A DNA stretch of 64,000 nt from Dermatemys mawii (GCA_007922305.1 ML677333.1:14506547-14570546), one strand, 5' to 3'; positions 31,743 through 45,660 are shown, numbered from the stretch's first letter. The notes: generated by a model from the letters alone, not told the origin. A program made the numbers and translations.

Positions 31743-34700
31743 ACACTGTTATGTAAGCATTGGCACTTCAGGCAGAATCTAATTAGAATAAGACTTTGGC
31801 AACGCCGAAACAGGCTTCCACATCTCATAGGGTACTCACACTGTAGTTAACCTGATGCTCCTATTTAGGGCTGCAGTTACTGAGTGGACCAATACTTTGC
31901 CTTGGTTGGCGCCGCAGTATCTTGAAAATGATTATAGAATATACATACCTTGAAAATGAGAGTTACCTTGTCAGGGATTGGTGCAGCACAGCTTTGGAAT
32001 GACTGACACCTGTGGGCCCTGTTGCACTGACATCTCAGCATGATTAGGGTGCTCTGCCACCTCCCAAGAAACAGGTAATTCGTGCTTTAAGATAAAATGG
32101 GTGCTTCACTACCTACTCTAGAACATGGCTCTTTGACATCAAAGAATGCCCCCATGACCTCCAATGTAACTGGGAGCACTAGTGCTTCCTCTGCCATCTG
32201 GCTTCTCTGCTTCTGACTGTTGTAAAGGAGAGTAAGTCCATGTGTAGCTTTTATGATGTTTGGTGCACTGCTACATACATACCTTTGCCCAAGCCAATGG
32301 TCGATGGTTAATGCAGGCTGGCCAAGCCCCTGCAATCATTATTTCCAGTACCAAGATAAATGAGGCACTTCTTTATAGAGCTTGATCTTTCAGCATTCTT
32401 TTTCTGGCATTTGTGCCTCAGAGCCTGCTGTAGGGTCTCTGCCTATGTGGCCTCCCACTGGGTATGTCTACTGATGCCACAGCTGGGTCCTGTCTTTTGA
32501 AAATCTAGGGGGCTTCATTTTCAGTGGGCCTGTGTGCTGTCATCATTAGTTGTGGGCAGTAATTAATCTGTAATGAAAGAGATGCCAAGGCTCAAGAAGT
32601 TACGTGTGGGGGCTCTAGTAAGTTTTTTTACATTCATAACTGAGGCAGCAAACCCAGAGATGTCACGGCTATGAACTACCAAGCCTAGAGATGCTGGGGG
32701 CTCAGCCCTGGAAAGCCCTGGCACAAATTAAGCACTGGTTGTGGATTTTAAGTATACCATAGTATTATCTGTTACTGCTGATATTTATGGTGCAGTCTGG
32801 TCTGACTGTTTTAGCACTGCGACCTTAAGTCTACCTGCTGCCTTTTTGCACAGCCCCCCGCCCCCCCAAGTTCTGTGTAGATAAACAATTGAGATCTCAT
32901 CATTCAACAGTAAGAAGTAGGACTGCCATGGATAAATTTCAGCCAGACCCCAAATTCATACTATCAGCATTGTCAGTGGTAATTAATGGTGGAAAAGCCC
33001 ATAATGACGTGAACATGTACTTAAGGCATAAGAGAATCATTCCAGAATCCCCTTTCATTTGCTATCAGTGATATCTGACCTCTTGCAAACTTTGTAAAAT
33101 TAATGGAAAAATCAATTGGTGAATGTGGTGAATCTTCTATCTTTGGTGAGGATGCCATGAAATCCAACCTTTTTGGATCAGAGCAGTAGCTGTATTAACT
33201 CTCACATAGGCTCTGACAGTCTTCTGGAATTACTAGTCAAGTTGGCAAACAGTGTCAAAGGGAGGTAAAATGATTACAGAACTCTGTGTGGCTGCATAAT
33301 ATATCATAGATAGCTAGTGGAAAAAGAGAGAACAACCCAGTGTTAAAGCCTGGATATCAGAACAAGGGACACATTAGTAATAGAAAAGTGACAGTAAGAG
33401 AGAGGCTATGTCAAAACTTGGCTCAATATTCTCCACAATATTTATAATCCAAAAATTGGCTCAATATTCTCCACAATACTGATAATCCCAAAAAAATGCA
33501 ATGCCCTTTTCATTCGGTAATAGATATTTCATCCATGAATATACAAGAATACCATCTTTTCTATGTTCCCTTATAATTGTATTGTAAGAGAAGCAAAGCA
33601 CAGCACAGCACAGCATGTTGCTTGAGGCATGGTAGCTAGTAAGTTTATGCCCTTAAAAAGTTGCTTTTGTTGATTTGATCTGAATATTAATGTGTTTTAT
33701 CTTTGGAAATTTTGAAAAGTGTGTTAACTACTAAATGCCCATTGGGGGCCAAATTGTGGACTGGCTTGCACAGTGCACAAGTGAGTAAGGGGCATAAAAT
33801 GCCCTTTACTTCCTTGCTTTGGTGACCTGCATGATGAGTAGCAGTACAAGAGGGGAAGTAGGTTTAATGGAACCACTGTACTCCATCCCCCAACACAAGT
33901 GCATGGAAATGGGTTGAGAGTGGTTGGAGACTTCACTTGAAGTCCCCAGCATGCCCACAAATGACTGGCATGTCAGAAAATGAATCTTGTGCTAGGTATA
34001 GACCTGGTGCAGTTTACTCTCTCCCTGGAGGAGCAGAGAGATCAGGAGGGAGATTGTGACACTCTAAGCTCAGTTAATTTACTCACTGTTAACTTTTCCT
34101 AAAATAAATTAATAAAAAACCTTACCTTTTTGGTACTAAGCTACTGGTGTACACTGGCTGAGGAACCAGCACAAAACATTTGTCCAAATCCAGCTTGCTT
34201 CATTCACACAAGTAGATCCACTTTCTTGAATTGGAGTACAAATGGATGAATAAAGTGAGTAAGAAAGATTTGACCATCCTTTTTCTGTGACCCATAAACA
34301 CTTAGGGTAATGGTTTCAAACACAGGCACGAAACATTAAGCATCTAAATGCAAATATAGACACCTTAATATGTAGTCTTATTTTCAAAGGAACTGAGTCC
34401 CTACAGCTCCCAGAGAATAAATGAGTGTTGTAGTTCCTTAGCCACTTACTTATGAGCCAGCCTCAGGCATCTTAATATGAAATTGTTGGTTTACTGTCTA
34501 TTTTTTTGTGCAGTAATGGAGTAATAGATTTTAAAAAAATAAAAGATGACTCTAGCAAATGTTTCAATCTACATGGTAACATTTAAAAGTAGCTCAGATT
34601 TTGCACCTAAAATAATGAAAACATTCTTTTAAGTGTCAGGAAACTAGTAGACTAAATTTAAGATGCTGAACAACTTCATCTTTATAACCTATCAACAAGA

Positions 34701-34929
34701 ATTAGCTCAATAATCATTTTACAACAAGTCAATCTCTAGATTTAATATACTATCCCAAGGAAATCACAATCTTTCTTTTATGTCACTTATAAAAACATTT
34801 TCATTATTTGCATCTTAGTATTTTCGTACATTTTCATGGTAATATTTTTATTTCATTTGCACTACATATGGCCTTTTATTTTCAAAGCTATCCTTTTATG
34901 ATAATGCTCTTCACAATATGCAATTGTTG
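31743..34929. other. Intergenic DNA, mostly unrecognised
   Basis: No gene is supported. It contains a 38-bp tandem duplication at 33413-33488 and a short CAGCA repeat near 33598-33616. Confidence 0.45.
33413..33488. repeat. Two-copy tandem duplication, 38-bp unit
   Basis: TTGGCTCAATATTCTCCACA recurs with a 38-bp period (starts 33418 and 33456). The copies differ at only a few bases. Confidence 0.9.
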
Positions 34930-35035
34930 TTGGGTAATGACAGGCGTGTTACACCTTGTTACTGGCCTTGTTGCAAGAATTAGAACAGATGATCATAATG
35001 ATCCCTTCTGACTTAATATCTATGGATTTATATTT
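34930..35035 (+). mobile_element. CR1-like 3'-end relic
   Basis: GATGATCATAATGATCCCTTCTGACTTAATATCTATGGATTTAT matches the degenerate 3' end of a CR1 subfamily. Confidence 0.55.
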
Positions 35036-36199
35036 AAATGTATTCCAATACAAAGTGAGTGCAAGAACTTACCATATCAGAAGTCTCCACTCATACTGCT
35101 GATAGTGTTTGACATTACAAATAGTGGAAGTTAGTGGAGAATCAGGCCTCTTAATATCTGTTCTTCTCAAAACACAAAGTAAGATTACTACTAATCAAAT
35201 AGGAAAAGGACAAAAAATGTAGATGCAAAATATTTCCCAGTTTCTAATCGGAGAGTTAAAATGGAAAAAAAAATCCTTAAAAATTAGTCTTCTAACCTAG
35301 TCCAATGGAACAAATTTGGGAATGCAGAAAGCAGGGTTAGAATTCATATTCCTATACAATAAAGTGTGAAATATGTTCCACAGGAAGTAGAGAAAATGTT
35401 ATTCCCTCACAATAGAAAGACATTTTAAAGTGCACATATGTTAAATATGCATTACATTGATAAATTCTTTATAAATGCATAATATATTTATTATTTATAT
35501 TGTTCCAGTACTGTGCTAGTTTTTTTGCAGGAAAACTCATGAAGGTGGGATTCCTGGCTCACAGAGTATAAAAGCATAATTTAAACAAATAGAATAGCTA
35601 CTATACCTTTAAGATACTTAGAGGGGACAGGATGGTGTGCAAAATGAAATGTAGCCATAACTGTTAAGGTTTGTGACATACTATATATGGTTTATGTTGT
35701 TATACCTATTCTGAGAGCATTTGATTAAAGCACTCATCTCTGATATGTATTCTAGCATGCTCCTGGGAACTAACCCAATGTCTTTAGCTATCTGTTTTAC
35801 ATGAAACCAATTATTGTAATGCCTCTTATGTCTAAGTGGTATTGTCGTAAGTGCCATTTTAGCATTGCCCTGAGTATTTATTTGTAGAATTTTTATCTAC
35901 TATTCAAATTTATTATGCTTTCAAGAATACTTTCTCCACAGGGTCACATTAGCATTTATGTGTCCCTCAGACAGATAGTCAAGTGAAGTTTAATAAGAGA
36001 TAAATAATCAACTGACTTAACTCAGTGCTCTTCACTTTCAATGGACCTCTTACTGATGACCTCTTACTGATGCTTTAACCTTCCACTGTCCTCATCTTAA
36101 GTTTTTATGCAAGCCTATATGAATTATTTGCTTATAATCTTCCAGTCTTCCCTTCTGAAGTATGGACCACGTCGAAGAACCACACTCTGGAAAACTTTG
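35036..36199. other. AT-rich intergenic DNA, nothing recognised
   Basis: A short direct duplication (GACCTCTTACTGAT twice, about 36043-36075) is the only structure seen. Confidence 0.45.
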
Positions 36200-36460
36200 A
36201 GAGTGAGTATGATTTAATGGTTAAAGCACAGCAGTGGGAGTCCACAGATGTGAGTTTTGTTCCTAGTTATTATAATTTATTATTTCTTTGCAGTAATACT
36301 CAAATGCCCTACTTGAATTAGACCCTCGGTTCTGCTACTTTAGTTTCTCCATCAGAACAATGGGGATAATTATCAGCTACACAAGGGTGTTGAGAGACCT
36401 CATTCATTAATATATTTATCTCCTGGAGCAGGTATAGAGCACTATCAAATGTAAGCAGGG
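36200..36460 (+). mobile_element. MIR-like SINE relic, interrupted
   Basis: TAATGGTTAAAGCACAGCAGTGGGAG resembles the tRNA-derived head of MIR, and TTTCTCCATCAGAACAATGGGGATAAT its later part. Between them lies an older TTATTATTTCTTTGCAGTAAT repeat fragment. Confidence 0.5.
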
Positions 36461-37649
36461 GAATGGTCCCGCAATTGTGAGGAACTTTCCTGGCTTATAC
36501 GCTGACCTGGTGAAATGGGCTAGCGAAAGGATCTGAGTCATTGATTCCTCTTGTATACTGACATGTGGGGATCCACACACCTTTCTCCTTGTCACTTATA
36601 CTATTTGCATTTTGGCTACAACAGTCTCTCACATGCCTGAAGCTAACTGAGGTCTGATTTATCAATTCTGCTTTCAAAGTCATGACATTGTTCCCCAGAA
36701 GCAAAGAATATAGAACATCTGACATTCTACCTACAATGAGAACCCTGATTAATCTGGGCCTGCACAGAAGTCTTTGTTGTAGGTAGAGCGAAGGCTTTTC
36801 CACCAGGAACTTTAACTGAGATTTCATACCCTGGGGACATTTGATGGGGTTTCTTGACATGGGACTTAACTTAGTTTTAGCAGTCCCAGTGTCTCTCCAT
36901 CTAATGAATGTCTCCCCACTGACTACCACCTTTTGTTAATAGATCTGCACCCAGGAGATACAGATGACATGTGGGTGGTGGTTTGGGGTGTGAATGGCTC
37001 AGCATGAACATTATGTGTCATCAACAGACTGGATGTGTGACTACCTGTCTCCAGACATTTAGTCACACAATTAACTGTGAGGTTGGGGTGTAGCTGGCCC
37101 TTCCAGCACTGCACTGAGTCTCAGTGGGCAGAGTTGGAAATCCTGGGCAAAGTGATCCTGATGGCCACATATGGAACACTGCTGTTTCCCACCCATCTCG
37201 GGGATTCTTGGAAGTGGTTTCCCTCCCACCTAGATGTGGGTTTTTGCTTTGGCTGGATCCTTGTCCTCTGATCCCATTTCATTCCTGTTGGGTTTTCTAT
37301 CAAACCCAGGCTCAAGCTCCACTAAATGGTCAGCCCACTTCCCAGCTATAATTACATACCTGGGATTTTTGTTTATTAACTGAGATTTCAGGTTGGGGTG
37401 GCAGATGTATAGCATTGTTCTGTATCCATTAATTAGTAGGCCTCCCTTCCTCTTGTTCCTCATTTTCTTAAATAACCCTTAATTTGAATTATAAAGTCAT
37501 TTCCCCAGCTGAGCTGCCTTTTTTTTTGTATAGCTCAAGCAGCTGACCTTTCTTCAGCTGTTCGTAATTCATTTTTTTCTGTCTCTTTTAACTATTCCTT
37601 TCCCAAAAAAACAATGATGAGACTTCTCTGTGCTTTTCCCTTCTATGGT
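36461..37649. other. Intergenic DNA, no supported gene
   Basis: The minus-strand frame 36495-36929 (144 residues) shows no recognisable domain, no convincing start context and no splice structure I can defend. I leave it as non-coding. Confidence 0.4.
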
Positions 37650-38330
37650 ACTTGCTTATACACTGCTGGCACTATGGCAATTCACACTGTCATAGATCAC
37701 AGTGCCCTGTATTTCCCCTCTGGAATCCCCTAAGGGCACCCAATCTAGATTCCTGGCTCCTTAGCTGTCACTTCTCTTGGGCAGATACCTGCCTTTGTCC
37801 CTCTCCTGACTGGGCGTTTTCCAGGCTGCATAGTTTCTGCCTCAATAAGCCCTTATAAGCAAACACATTTATTCTTAAGATCAAAGTATTACAAACAAAA
37901 TATACTTAAAAAAAACAATAAAAGTTCTGTACACATGCTCAAAGCTTACCAGAGGTCACGCATCAGTTTTGTGGGGCTTCAGTTGGCCAAAGTCCTTCCA
38001 ACACTACCAAAGGGGATTGGGACTATCCTGGGATGCAAGGTCCTAACCTTTCTGGTTCAGAATAAAGGCCCTTTTGAGTCAGTTTAAACTCAGATTATTT
38101 ATTCAAAAGTCATTTCATGGTCTCTTAGATGCTGAAAAATCCAGTTTGAACCAGTAAATATGAATAGATGGTATTGCCACTCTAGAGATGTTACAACTGT
38201 TCTTAATTCTTGAAGCAGCTGTGGTTACCCTCCCGCATGGAATTACACATAGTCCTTGGGCCACAATTATATACACTTATTGAGGTAAAATTACCCAAAA
38301 ATATTGCAGGAAATTGCCATATCTGTCACA
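37650..38330 (-). mobile_element. Probable retroelement remnant, antisense
   Basis: The text ACCAAAGGGGATTGGGACTATCC, CAAGGTCCTAACCTTTCTGG and CAGTATTGCCACTCTAG-like stretches resemble a dispersed turtle retroelement region known to me only by appearance. No coding frame survives. Confidence 0.3.
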
Positions 38331-38810
38331 CCTGAATGTAGTGTAATGTTAGAAAAATGATGCTATAAAAATGAGTGTTTTGATTTTATATGAAACACAT
38401 ATAATGCAAGATAAATAACACAGGAAATCCCCTTTTACTTTATGCAGGATTGGGTCAACGATATGCAACATAGCTGAGTTAAAATACAGTTACAGCTGGT
38501 TTAATTTTCCTGATTTAGTTTAAATTCTCAACACTGCACATTGCATTACCATAGTTTTTTGCATTGAATTTCTTCACGCTGATGGTGAGGTAGGAGTTTT
38601 AGGGAAAACAATAGTAAACATGCATTACAACAAACACATTGTGCAATGGAAAGTTCCAGTGAAAAGAAAATTATTATTTATTGAATAGTTGTTCCACATT
38701 GTGCAGGAGGCACTGTGGGGAGGGAGAGGTGTGCTTGGGTGAGGGGGCAGAACTGGGTGGGGGTTCAAGCAGGGGTAGGGCTTGAGGAAAAGGGCAGAGT
38801 GGTGTTAGGG

Positions 38811-39545
38811 CAAGGGTGGGCAAACCTTTTGGCCCGACGGTCACATCGGGGTTGTAAAACTGTATGGAGGGCTGGGTAGGGAAGGCTGTGCCTTCCCAAA
38901 CAGTCTGGCCCTGGACTCCTATCTGACCTCCTCCCACTTCCTGCCCCCTGACTGCCCATTCACAATCCCCAACCCATCCAATCCCTCCCCCGCTCCTTGT
39001 CCCCTGACCGCCCCCTCCCGAGACCCCACGACCCCAACCGCCTACCCAGGACCTCACCACCTATCCAATCTCCCCTGCTCCCTGTCCCCTGATTGCCATG
39101 ACCCCTATCCACACCCTCACCCGCTAACAGGCACCCCGGGACTTCCATGCTTATCCGACCCCGCCCCTCCCATTCTCCCTCTCCTGACCACTCTCACCTC
39201 AGAACCTCCACCCTATCCAACTGGCCCCCTGCTCCGTCCTCTGACTTCTCCTCAGGACCCCCTACCCTTTATCCAACCCCCCAGTCCCGGCCCCCTTACT
39301 ATGCCGCTCAAAGGAGCATGTCTGGCAGCCTCGCTGCCCAACCAGAGCCAGACATGCTGTCACACTGGCCCGCTACCCCACAGGAGTGCACAACCCCACC
39401 CCCAAGATTGCTGCCCGTGGCTCTGGGGGAGTGAGGACAGCAGGAGAGGAGCTGGGGCTAGCCTCTGTGGCTGGGAGGTCTGGGGCCAGGAAGGACGGTC
39501 CCTCAGGCCATATGTGGCCTGCAGGTTGTAGTTTGCCCACCTCTG
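38811..39545 (+). mobile_element. GC-rich hAT element, copy 1 (735 bp)
   Basis: The left end CAAGGGTGGGCAAACC mirrors the right end TAGTTTGCCCACCTCTG. The flanking 8-mers TGTTAGGG and GGTTAGGG differ at one base. The interior (about 38900-39300) is an array of C-rich units with the pattern CTATCCAACCCC...CTCCCTGTCCCCTGA. Overlapping frames on both strands are by-products. It sits inside another old repeat visible at 38695-38810 and 39546-39680. Confidence 0.85.
38900..39300. repeat. Internal minisatellite of the hAT element
   Basis: Five to six C-rich units of roughly 60-70 bp share ATCCAACCCC, CTGCTCC and GTCCCCTGACTGCC segments. The same unit occurs in the copies at 41280 and 46739. Confidence 0.7.
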
Positions 39546-41270
39546 GGTTAGGGCTTGGGCTGGAGTGGAGGTGGAGGCTTGGGGGAAGGGGTGGAGTAGG
39601 GAGTGAGGCCTGGGGCAGAGCAAGGATTGAGCACCCCCGGGGCAAGGTGGAAGCCGGCGTCTGTGAGGGGAGTAGTGAAGAGATAAAACAGGATGAGAGC
39701 GGAATCAATAGAAGGAAGATGTCAGATCCCCCAAGGGGTATATCTTATTTATCGCCACAGAGCTGTGATTCAGCATGAAGCTGCTTGTGCTCTGCACCAT
39801 ACAGCACTGGCGCATGAGCAATAAGTATCACACTTTCAGTATTTCAATCTGTTCCTCCTGGGATGAGCCCTGGATGACTCAGGGCCTCCTGCAGCTGCAG
39901 CTCTGGCAGCATTGCCTGAACAAGCCCTGGCAATCTCAATCAACCAATGCAGTTTATACACATCATACTCCAGCTCAAAGTCCAGATATCTTTGGGACAG
40001 AAGGCAGGGAAGAAACTTGGCATAACTAGTATGTTTCAAAGGAGAGATCTGAATGCTGAGAGGGATGTTGATGCACAAGGAGCTGTTGCTTTTATTTGAT
40101 TGTTATCATGGCCGAAGAGAGTCAAATCAAGTACTGCAAGCAGGTCAGGAGGGTGGGACCTACTGAGAGAATAGCTGCTGGGCCCCTTCTGTTGCTATCT
40201 TAAAGGAGTTGGGAATTTAAAGACTGATAGGAAGTACCTAAGCCTCCCCTTAACCCTTAAGATGTTGTCAGTAGGAACCCCTGATAGCATTTTTCCTGAG
40301 ATTCTCTGGAGTGGTGTTCTAGATCCCAAGCCCCTCCCCATGGATGTATTTTAAACTGAGTGTGTTCTAGCACCAATGGCTCCAGAAAACTCTCTCCTAA
40401 TAAATGAGGAATATATGTTATTTATAGACATTTTGAAGCAGACCCTACTGCTGAACTAACTGCCTGAAAGCAAAAGCACTGAAAAGACCTTGCATTTAGT
40501 ATGACCCGGTAACATTTCTGCTGTCTAAAGTAATTAATATTTACTTGAATGAGCATATATATAGATGAATGAGCATATATATTCATTCATTCATTCATTC
40601 AGAGAGATCCTGGAATCCATGATATTTCAATATTTCATGCATAAAGGTGAACTGCCAAAGCAGTAATATAAACAAAAAGAAAGCCTGATTTCGGGTCTAA
40701 CTTCCCTTCAAACTACGTTGCAGGGGGCATTCAACCCAGACATAATTTAAAACTAACTTTTTAAAGTCCTCTCCACCTGCTGGTGAATTCTTCTTATTAC
40801 TTTGTGATTGCTCCTGTCATGGTAACAGATGCAGTACATGTCCAGGAGCATTTCGATCTGAAGTCAGCTCTCAGCGATCTCTGCTTTGACTACAACTTAT
40901 TTGTACACATATCAAATTGTAGGAAACTAATATAGTCACTTCGTAGCAGAACTAAAAAAATGATACCACACTAACTATATTTTCAGTTATAATATTTACT
41001 ACTTGGTCATTTAACCCCCCTCCCTTCTTTTCATCTTTATAAAGAAAAAAGCTACTAATTTAGTGATATATGAGTAAAAATTAGAAACCATATCATGAAT
41101 AAATGTTTTAAACCTCCTATTGTCAGCAACACCATTAGAGCTTTTGCTTCTAAGGAAGGAGAATGTTCTTGTGTGTCCTCTATAATAGTTAGTTTCACAT
41201 GCTTTTTAAAGTGGCAGCCACACTGAATTTTTTTTTATGCAGATCAATGATATTAAAGTAGTAAGTGTTC
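39546..41270. other. Intergenic DNA with minor repeats
   Basis: After the old repeat to about 39680 I see no supported gene. A 22-bp duplication (GAATGAGCATATATA) and an (ATTC)n run lie at about 40550-40600. Confidence 0.45.
40546..40602. repeat. Short tandem duplication plus (ATTC)n microsatellite
   Basis: GAATGAGCATATATA occurs twice, followed by about five ATTC units. Confidence 0.85.
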
Positions 41271-41279
41271 CAGATAGAT

Positions 41280-41985
41280 CAGGTGTGGGCAAACCTTTTG
41301 GCCCGAAGGCACATCGGGGTTGCAAAATTATATGGTGGGCCAGGTAGGGAAGGCTGTGCCTCCCCAAACAGCCTGGCCCCGACTCCTATCCGTCCCCCAC
41401 CACTTCCTGCCCCCTGATTTCCCCCCTCAGAATCCCCAACCCATACACCCCCCCACTCTTTGTTCCCTGATCACCCCATCCTGAGACCCCCCCATCCTCT
41501 ACTCAAACTTCCCTGTCCCCTGACTGCCCCAACCCCTATCCACACCCCTGCCCTCTGACACACCCCCAGGACTCTCACGCCTATCCAACCCCACCCATTC
41601 TTCGTCCTCAGAACCACCGCCCCATTCAACCACTCCCTGTCCATTGACTGCCCCTGGGACTCCCTGTCCCTTAACCAATCCCCCGACCCTGGGCCCCCTT
41701 ACCATGCTGCTCAGGCAGTGTGTCTGGCAGCCGCATGACCCACAGGAGCGAGACAAGCTGCCCTGCAGGACCTCACAGCCCCACCCCCTTACTATGCCGC
41801 TCAGAGCAGCAGGAGGTCAGGCTCTGCCGGAGCCAGCCACGCTGCTACAGTGCTGCCCAGGAGCAGTGGACTAGAGCACTGGTGGCGATCTGAGGCTGCG
41901 GGAAAGAGGCTGGGGATAGCCTCCACGGCCAGGAGCTTAGGGGCCGGGCAGGATGGTCCTGCGGGCAGTAGTTTGCTCACCCCTA
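41280..41985 (+). mobile_element. GC-rich hAT element, copy 2 (706 bp), exact target duplication
   Basis: It starts CAGGTGTGGGCAAACC and ends GTTTGCTCACCCCTA. AGATAGAT flanks both sides (41272-41279 and 41986-41993). Interior C-rich units match copy 1. There is no transposase. Confidence 0.88.
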
Positions 41986-41993
41986 AGATAGAT

Positions 41994-44089
41994 CTTCGTA
42001 TCACGTTCAATCATTTACATGCTACTTAAGCTCAAACACTGATGTCAATGTTTCTTTAAAATAATATTTATCCTACTATACTCTAAATTCCTAATTTAGG
42101 GCCTGACAGTACCTGTAATTCTCTTTTAAGTAAAGGAGACCTGCACATTTGCCAAGCTGACTATGCCAGCTACACATTCCAGCCATGGTGCCCTGGCTTG
42201 GAGTAGGAGGACATACAGAGATACAGGAGATACGGGATCTCCTGGGCCTGCAAAGAGAAGAGACTGTGCAAGCCTAGCCATGGACCATCTGTAGAAACGT
42301 GGACATCTATGAGCAGCTTGCATGGGGGATGCTGTTCTTATGCCCCATTACATGAACCTATGAATTCACATATACAATTATGTATCAAGTCTATCTGCCA
42401 GAAAGCTGGAGACATCTCAACTGGTTAAACAAAGAAGAGTTTGGGAAATTCTGATTTTACTGCCTGAAAGAAGAAATACAATATTTAATATAAGATTATT
42501 CTCAGGCTCAATAAAGTAAACTATAGCTCAATAATATTACTAATAAAATAACTGCCAAAAGTCTAATCTAAAGACACATTTTATGAAACAGACAGCTACT
42601 GACAACCTCTTGGAGATGGTACAGGCCAACTCCTGTTTACTAAGGCAACCAATAAAGCTACGTAACCCATTATTTTAGAATTTTTCCAAGATGTAGGTTT
42701 CACAGCTTCTGCGACATTTCTCCTTAAAGCAAAGAAGTAGAAGAATTAATAAAAGTTGTTGTGGGTTATTACCCTCCAGACTTCTTAACATAAGATCTAA
42801 CACTTTTAAACAATAAGAACTCATTAATTTTTTAGCTCCTACAATCTTCAGAAGTCATAAAGCCCTTTTAATCTTCTCAGCCAATATTTTCAGTACTTAA
42901 TTCTTGAACAATTATTAGTAATGTTCTTTTTCTCCTTAAGGATTTGTTCCTCTTTACCATCTAAGATTAGATCTAACTGACACAAAGCACCACCATAAAG
43001 TCATGATGCATTCAGGATTAAAGGATCAGAGTGTAAGAAATTATTTCTATAAGAGTTTTATTTGATTTTCACATAATTTAATTTTCTGAACCCAACATCC
43101 CTTATAGTTGTTTGGAAGCGCCATGAAATTCTTTGTATTTTTTTTTCTTGAAAAGAAATGACTTTTTTTCCCTAAAATAAAATTATTTGTTAAAATAGAT
43201 CCATAAATCTTGTTCTAGTAACAAACAGATTTTTCAAACTCAACCTTCCATGGGAGAGTTGAAGGTTCTCAATGGATGCTCACAATTTGAAAAAAGGTTT
43301 GGAAATTTACCCACAACCTTGGTGCTAAATTCAGGGAATTTCAGACATACGATATTACTGGTTTGAGCCTTTGCAGCATTTGAGTAGCAAGCCATCAAGT
43401 GTGATGTTGCTTCTCCTCACCCAGAATTTCACAAATGTTCTTTTCTTAACACCAGAGTGAACAAACCTGAAAAACAAACAGATACATGGACTAACTAGAA
43501 TGAATTGAAAATAAACCTACTATACATCCTACAGTATTTGACACGGTCTCCCTATCTGATCTTTTTAATCTAACTTTTCAAAGCATTCTTGAATGGCGAG
43601 TGTGTGTGAAAATGCAATATTCCCAAAGAATAGTTTATTAGAAAACCAAAGAAGGTTCTTCCTCCAGTATTTTCTCTACTAACCCATGATCAGCTGACAA
43701 ATCAAGGAGCCATGAAGAATAGAAGGACCTATTCCCAGATGAGTAGGGCATAAAGACTTGTAAACCTTTTGAAAACGAGACACTCTGTAGTGCTTTGATT
43801 CTGCCACATGTGAGGAAAAAAGGAAACATAAAAAGTTGATGCATCTATACATATTATATATTGAGTACTTTTTATACTCTATAAAATTCTGCTGCTAAGT
43901 TTCATTGAGCTCCCTGTGTGAGTGATACAGTGCTCCAGTCATTTCCATTCTAGCCAAATACTGTATGGTCATAGCTCAACCTATCAGACTTTTATATAAT
44001 CCCATCTTGATCGGCAAAAAGGCTGTGCTTTTTAGTCATATTAGCTTAACAGGATATAAAATCCCTGTCAAGATGCAGGCTAACACATT
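41994..44089. other. Intergenic DNA, nothing recognised
   Basis: AT-rich, with no supported gene or repeat terminus. Confidence 0.45.
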
Positions 44090-44415
44090 CGAAGCCATAT
44101 TAACTCACTGCTTTTAGCCAAGACTCTCTGAAACAGGGTTTGGGTGGCCAGGCAGATTGCCTGGCTTTCAGCCCCCTGCTGGTTCAGGGGCCTCAGTCTT
44201 TAAGGCTGAAGAGGAGTAAGGACCTCCCTTTCCACTAGGCCCTCCCTTTCCAACAGGTCCCAGCCCAGGGCCTGTGAGACTGTTGGATTGGTGTGAATGT
44301 AATGAAAGCACCTTAAAAAGGGGAAGAATTGTTAGCTGGGCACCGCAGAGGTACCCTGGCCATCAGCGGGTGCATGGATAATAAATGGTGTTTGTGGCTG
44401 ACCCACCATGGGAAG
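44090..44415 (+). mobile_element. LTR-like fragment
   Basis: The stretch GGGTGCATGGATAATAAATGG with an upstream CTTAAAAAGGGGAAG resembles the polyadenylation end of an LTR. No partner copy, target duplication or coding region was found. Confidence 0.3.
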
Positions 44416-45257
44416 TTGTCTAATATTATTTGGTTACAGGGATTCCAGAGTAACCAAGACTATTAACTGTAATCTGGGTTTACACTACACAGTGAATGTG
44501 AGAAAGAAGACACCTCTCAAGATATATTCCCCTTCTCAGAGTCCTCCACTGCATGCACCAGAGCCAGAACAAAACTGTATTTTTCCCCAGAATCCAGCAA
44601 ATGTGAATGGTTGCAGGGAACCAGGCTTGGTTTGTGGAATAATTGCTTAGTCATCTCATGCTTTTCAATCAACTAATGCCAATGCCACACTCATACTTTC
44701 TTACTTAGCAATACCGAAGGGAGTGGTTGATAACTTCTACAGGAAGTTACTTAGGCATATCTGTTCTTTGCCCTCTTTTGCAGGATCAGGACTCTGATTC
44801 TTAGCGAAGCACAAAAGGATTTGCACAATGCTTTGGCATATCTAATTGAATACCCTAAAAAATGCAATTGGTGGTGCATTTAAAATAAATTTCTGGTGCA
44901 CAGCATAAGTTCCATGCAACTCCAAATGTAATACTGTCCAGAATCCTTGAAATATATTAAACACAGATTTCTTAACAATTCCAAGCATTTTTTTTAAGCT
45001 TCAACTCTTGTTGGCTCAGTGACTTCACTGCTCTTTCTGGAACATTACTCACAATGCTTTGGAATTTTTTTATTCTATAAGTCTACACATTTCCATGACT
45101 ATTGAGAGTTTTGTTCTCATATACACAGTACTGCTGAACACCATACACATGCAAAGCGTAGTGTTATTATGGATAGGGAGGGACACAGATTGCTGCAGGA
45201 ATACTGGAAAAACTTGTTCTATCCAGAAAACTGCTTGTGCAGTCAAAGGGAGAAAGC
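44416..45257. other. Intergenic DNA, nothing recognised
   Basis: No supported feature. Confidence 0.45.
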
Positions 45258-45660
45258 AGAAGTCCAGGCCTGGTGTACACTTAAAGCTTAGGTCAGTATA
45301 GCTAGGTTGGTCAGGGGTTTGAAAAATCCACCCTCTTGACCAGGGGTGCTAGAACAATTTTTATAGTGGGTGTGCTGAGAGTCATTGAACCAAGCTTTAA
45401 ACACTGTATAAACACCCCCAGCACCCTTAGTTTCAGTATATATGCCCCTGACCAACATATCTATGCCAACTTAACCCCCAGTGTAGATGCAGCAAGGTTG
45501 GGAGAAAAATGCTTCCATCAACCTAGCTACTGTCGCTTGGGGAGCTGGAGTTCCTACAGAGATGGAAAAAAACCCTTCTACCACTGTAGTCTGCATCTAC
45601 ACTATGGGGATACAGTGGCATAGCTATAGCGCCATAGTTATGCCTCTGTAGTGCCCCAGT
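45258..45660. mobile_element. hAT-type MITE with a second small repeat inserted
   Basis: GGCCTGGTGTACACTTAAAGC at the left, GGTCAGTATAGCTAGGTTGG, and TGCATCTACACTATGGGG at the right are the palindromic modules of a widespread turtle MITE. At about 45338-45430 another dispersed unit (CCAGGGGTGCTAGAACAATTT to CAGCACCCTTAG) is inserted. Confidence 0.65.

Noticed and set aside
36495..36929. 144-residue minus-strand frame as a gene
   Set aside because: No recognisable family, signal peptide or splice structure. Its length is within chance expectation for 64 kb of sequence.
38674..39778. Frames of up to 130 residues around 39 kb
   Set aside because: Fully inside a GC-rich hAT element and its flanking repeat; tandem units remove stops.
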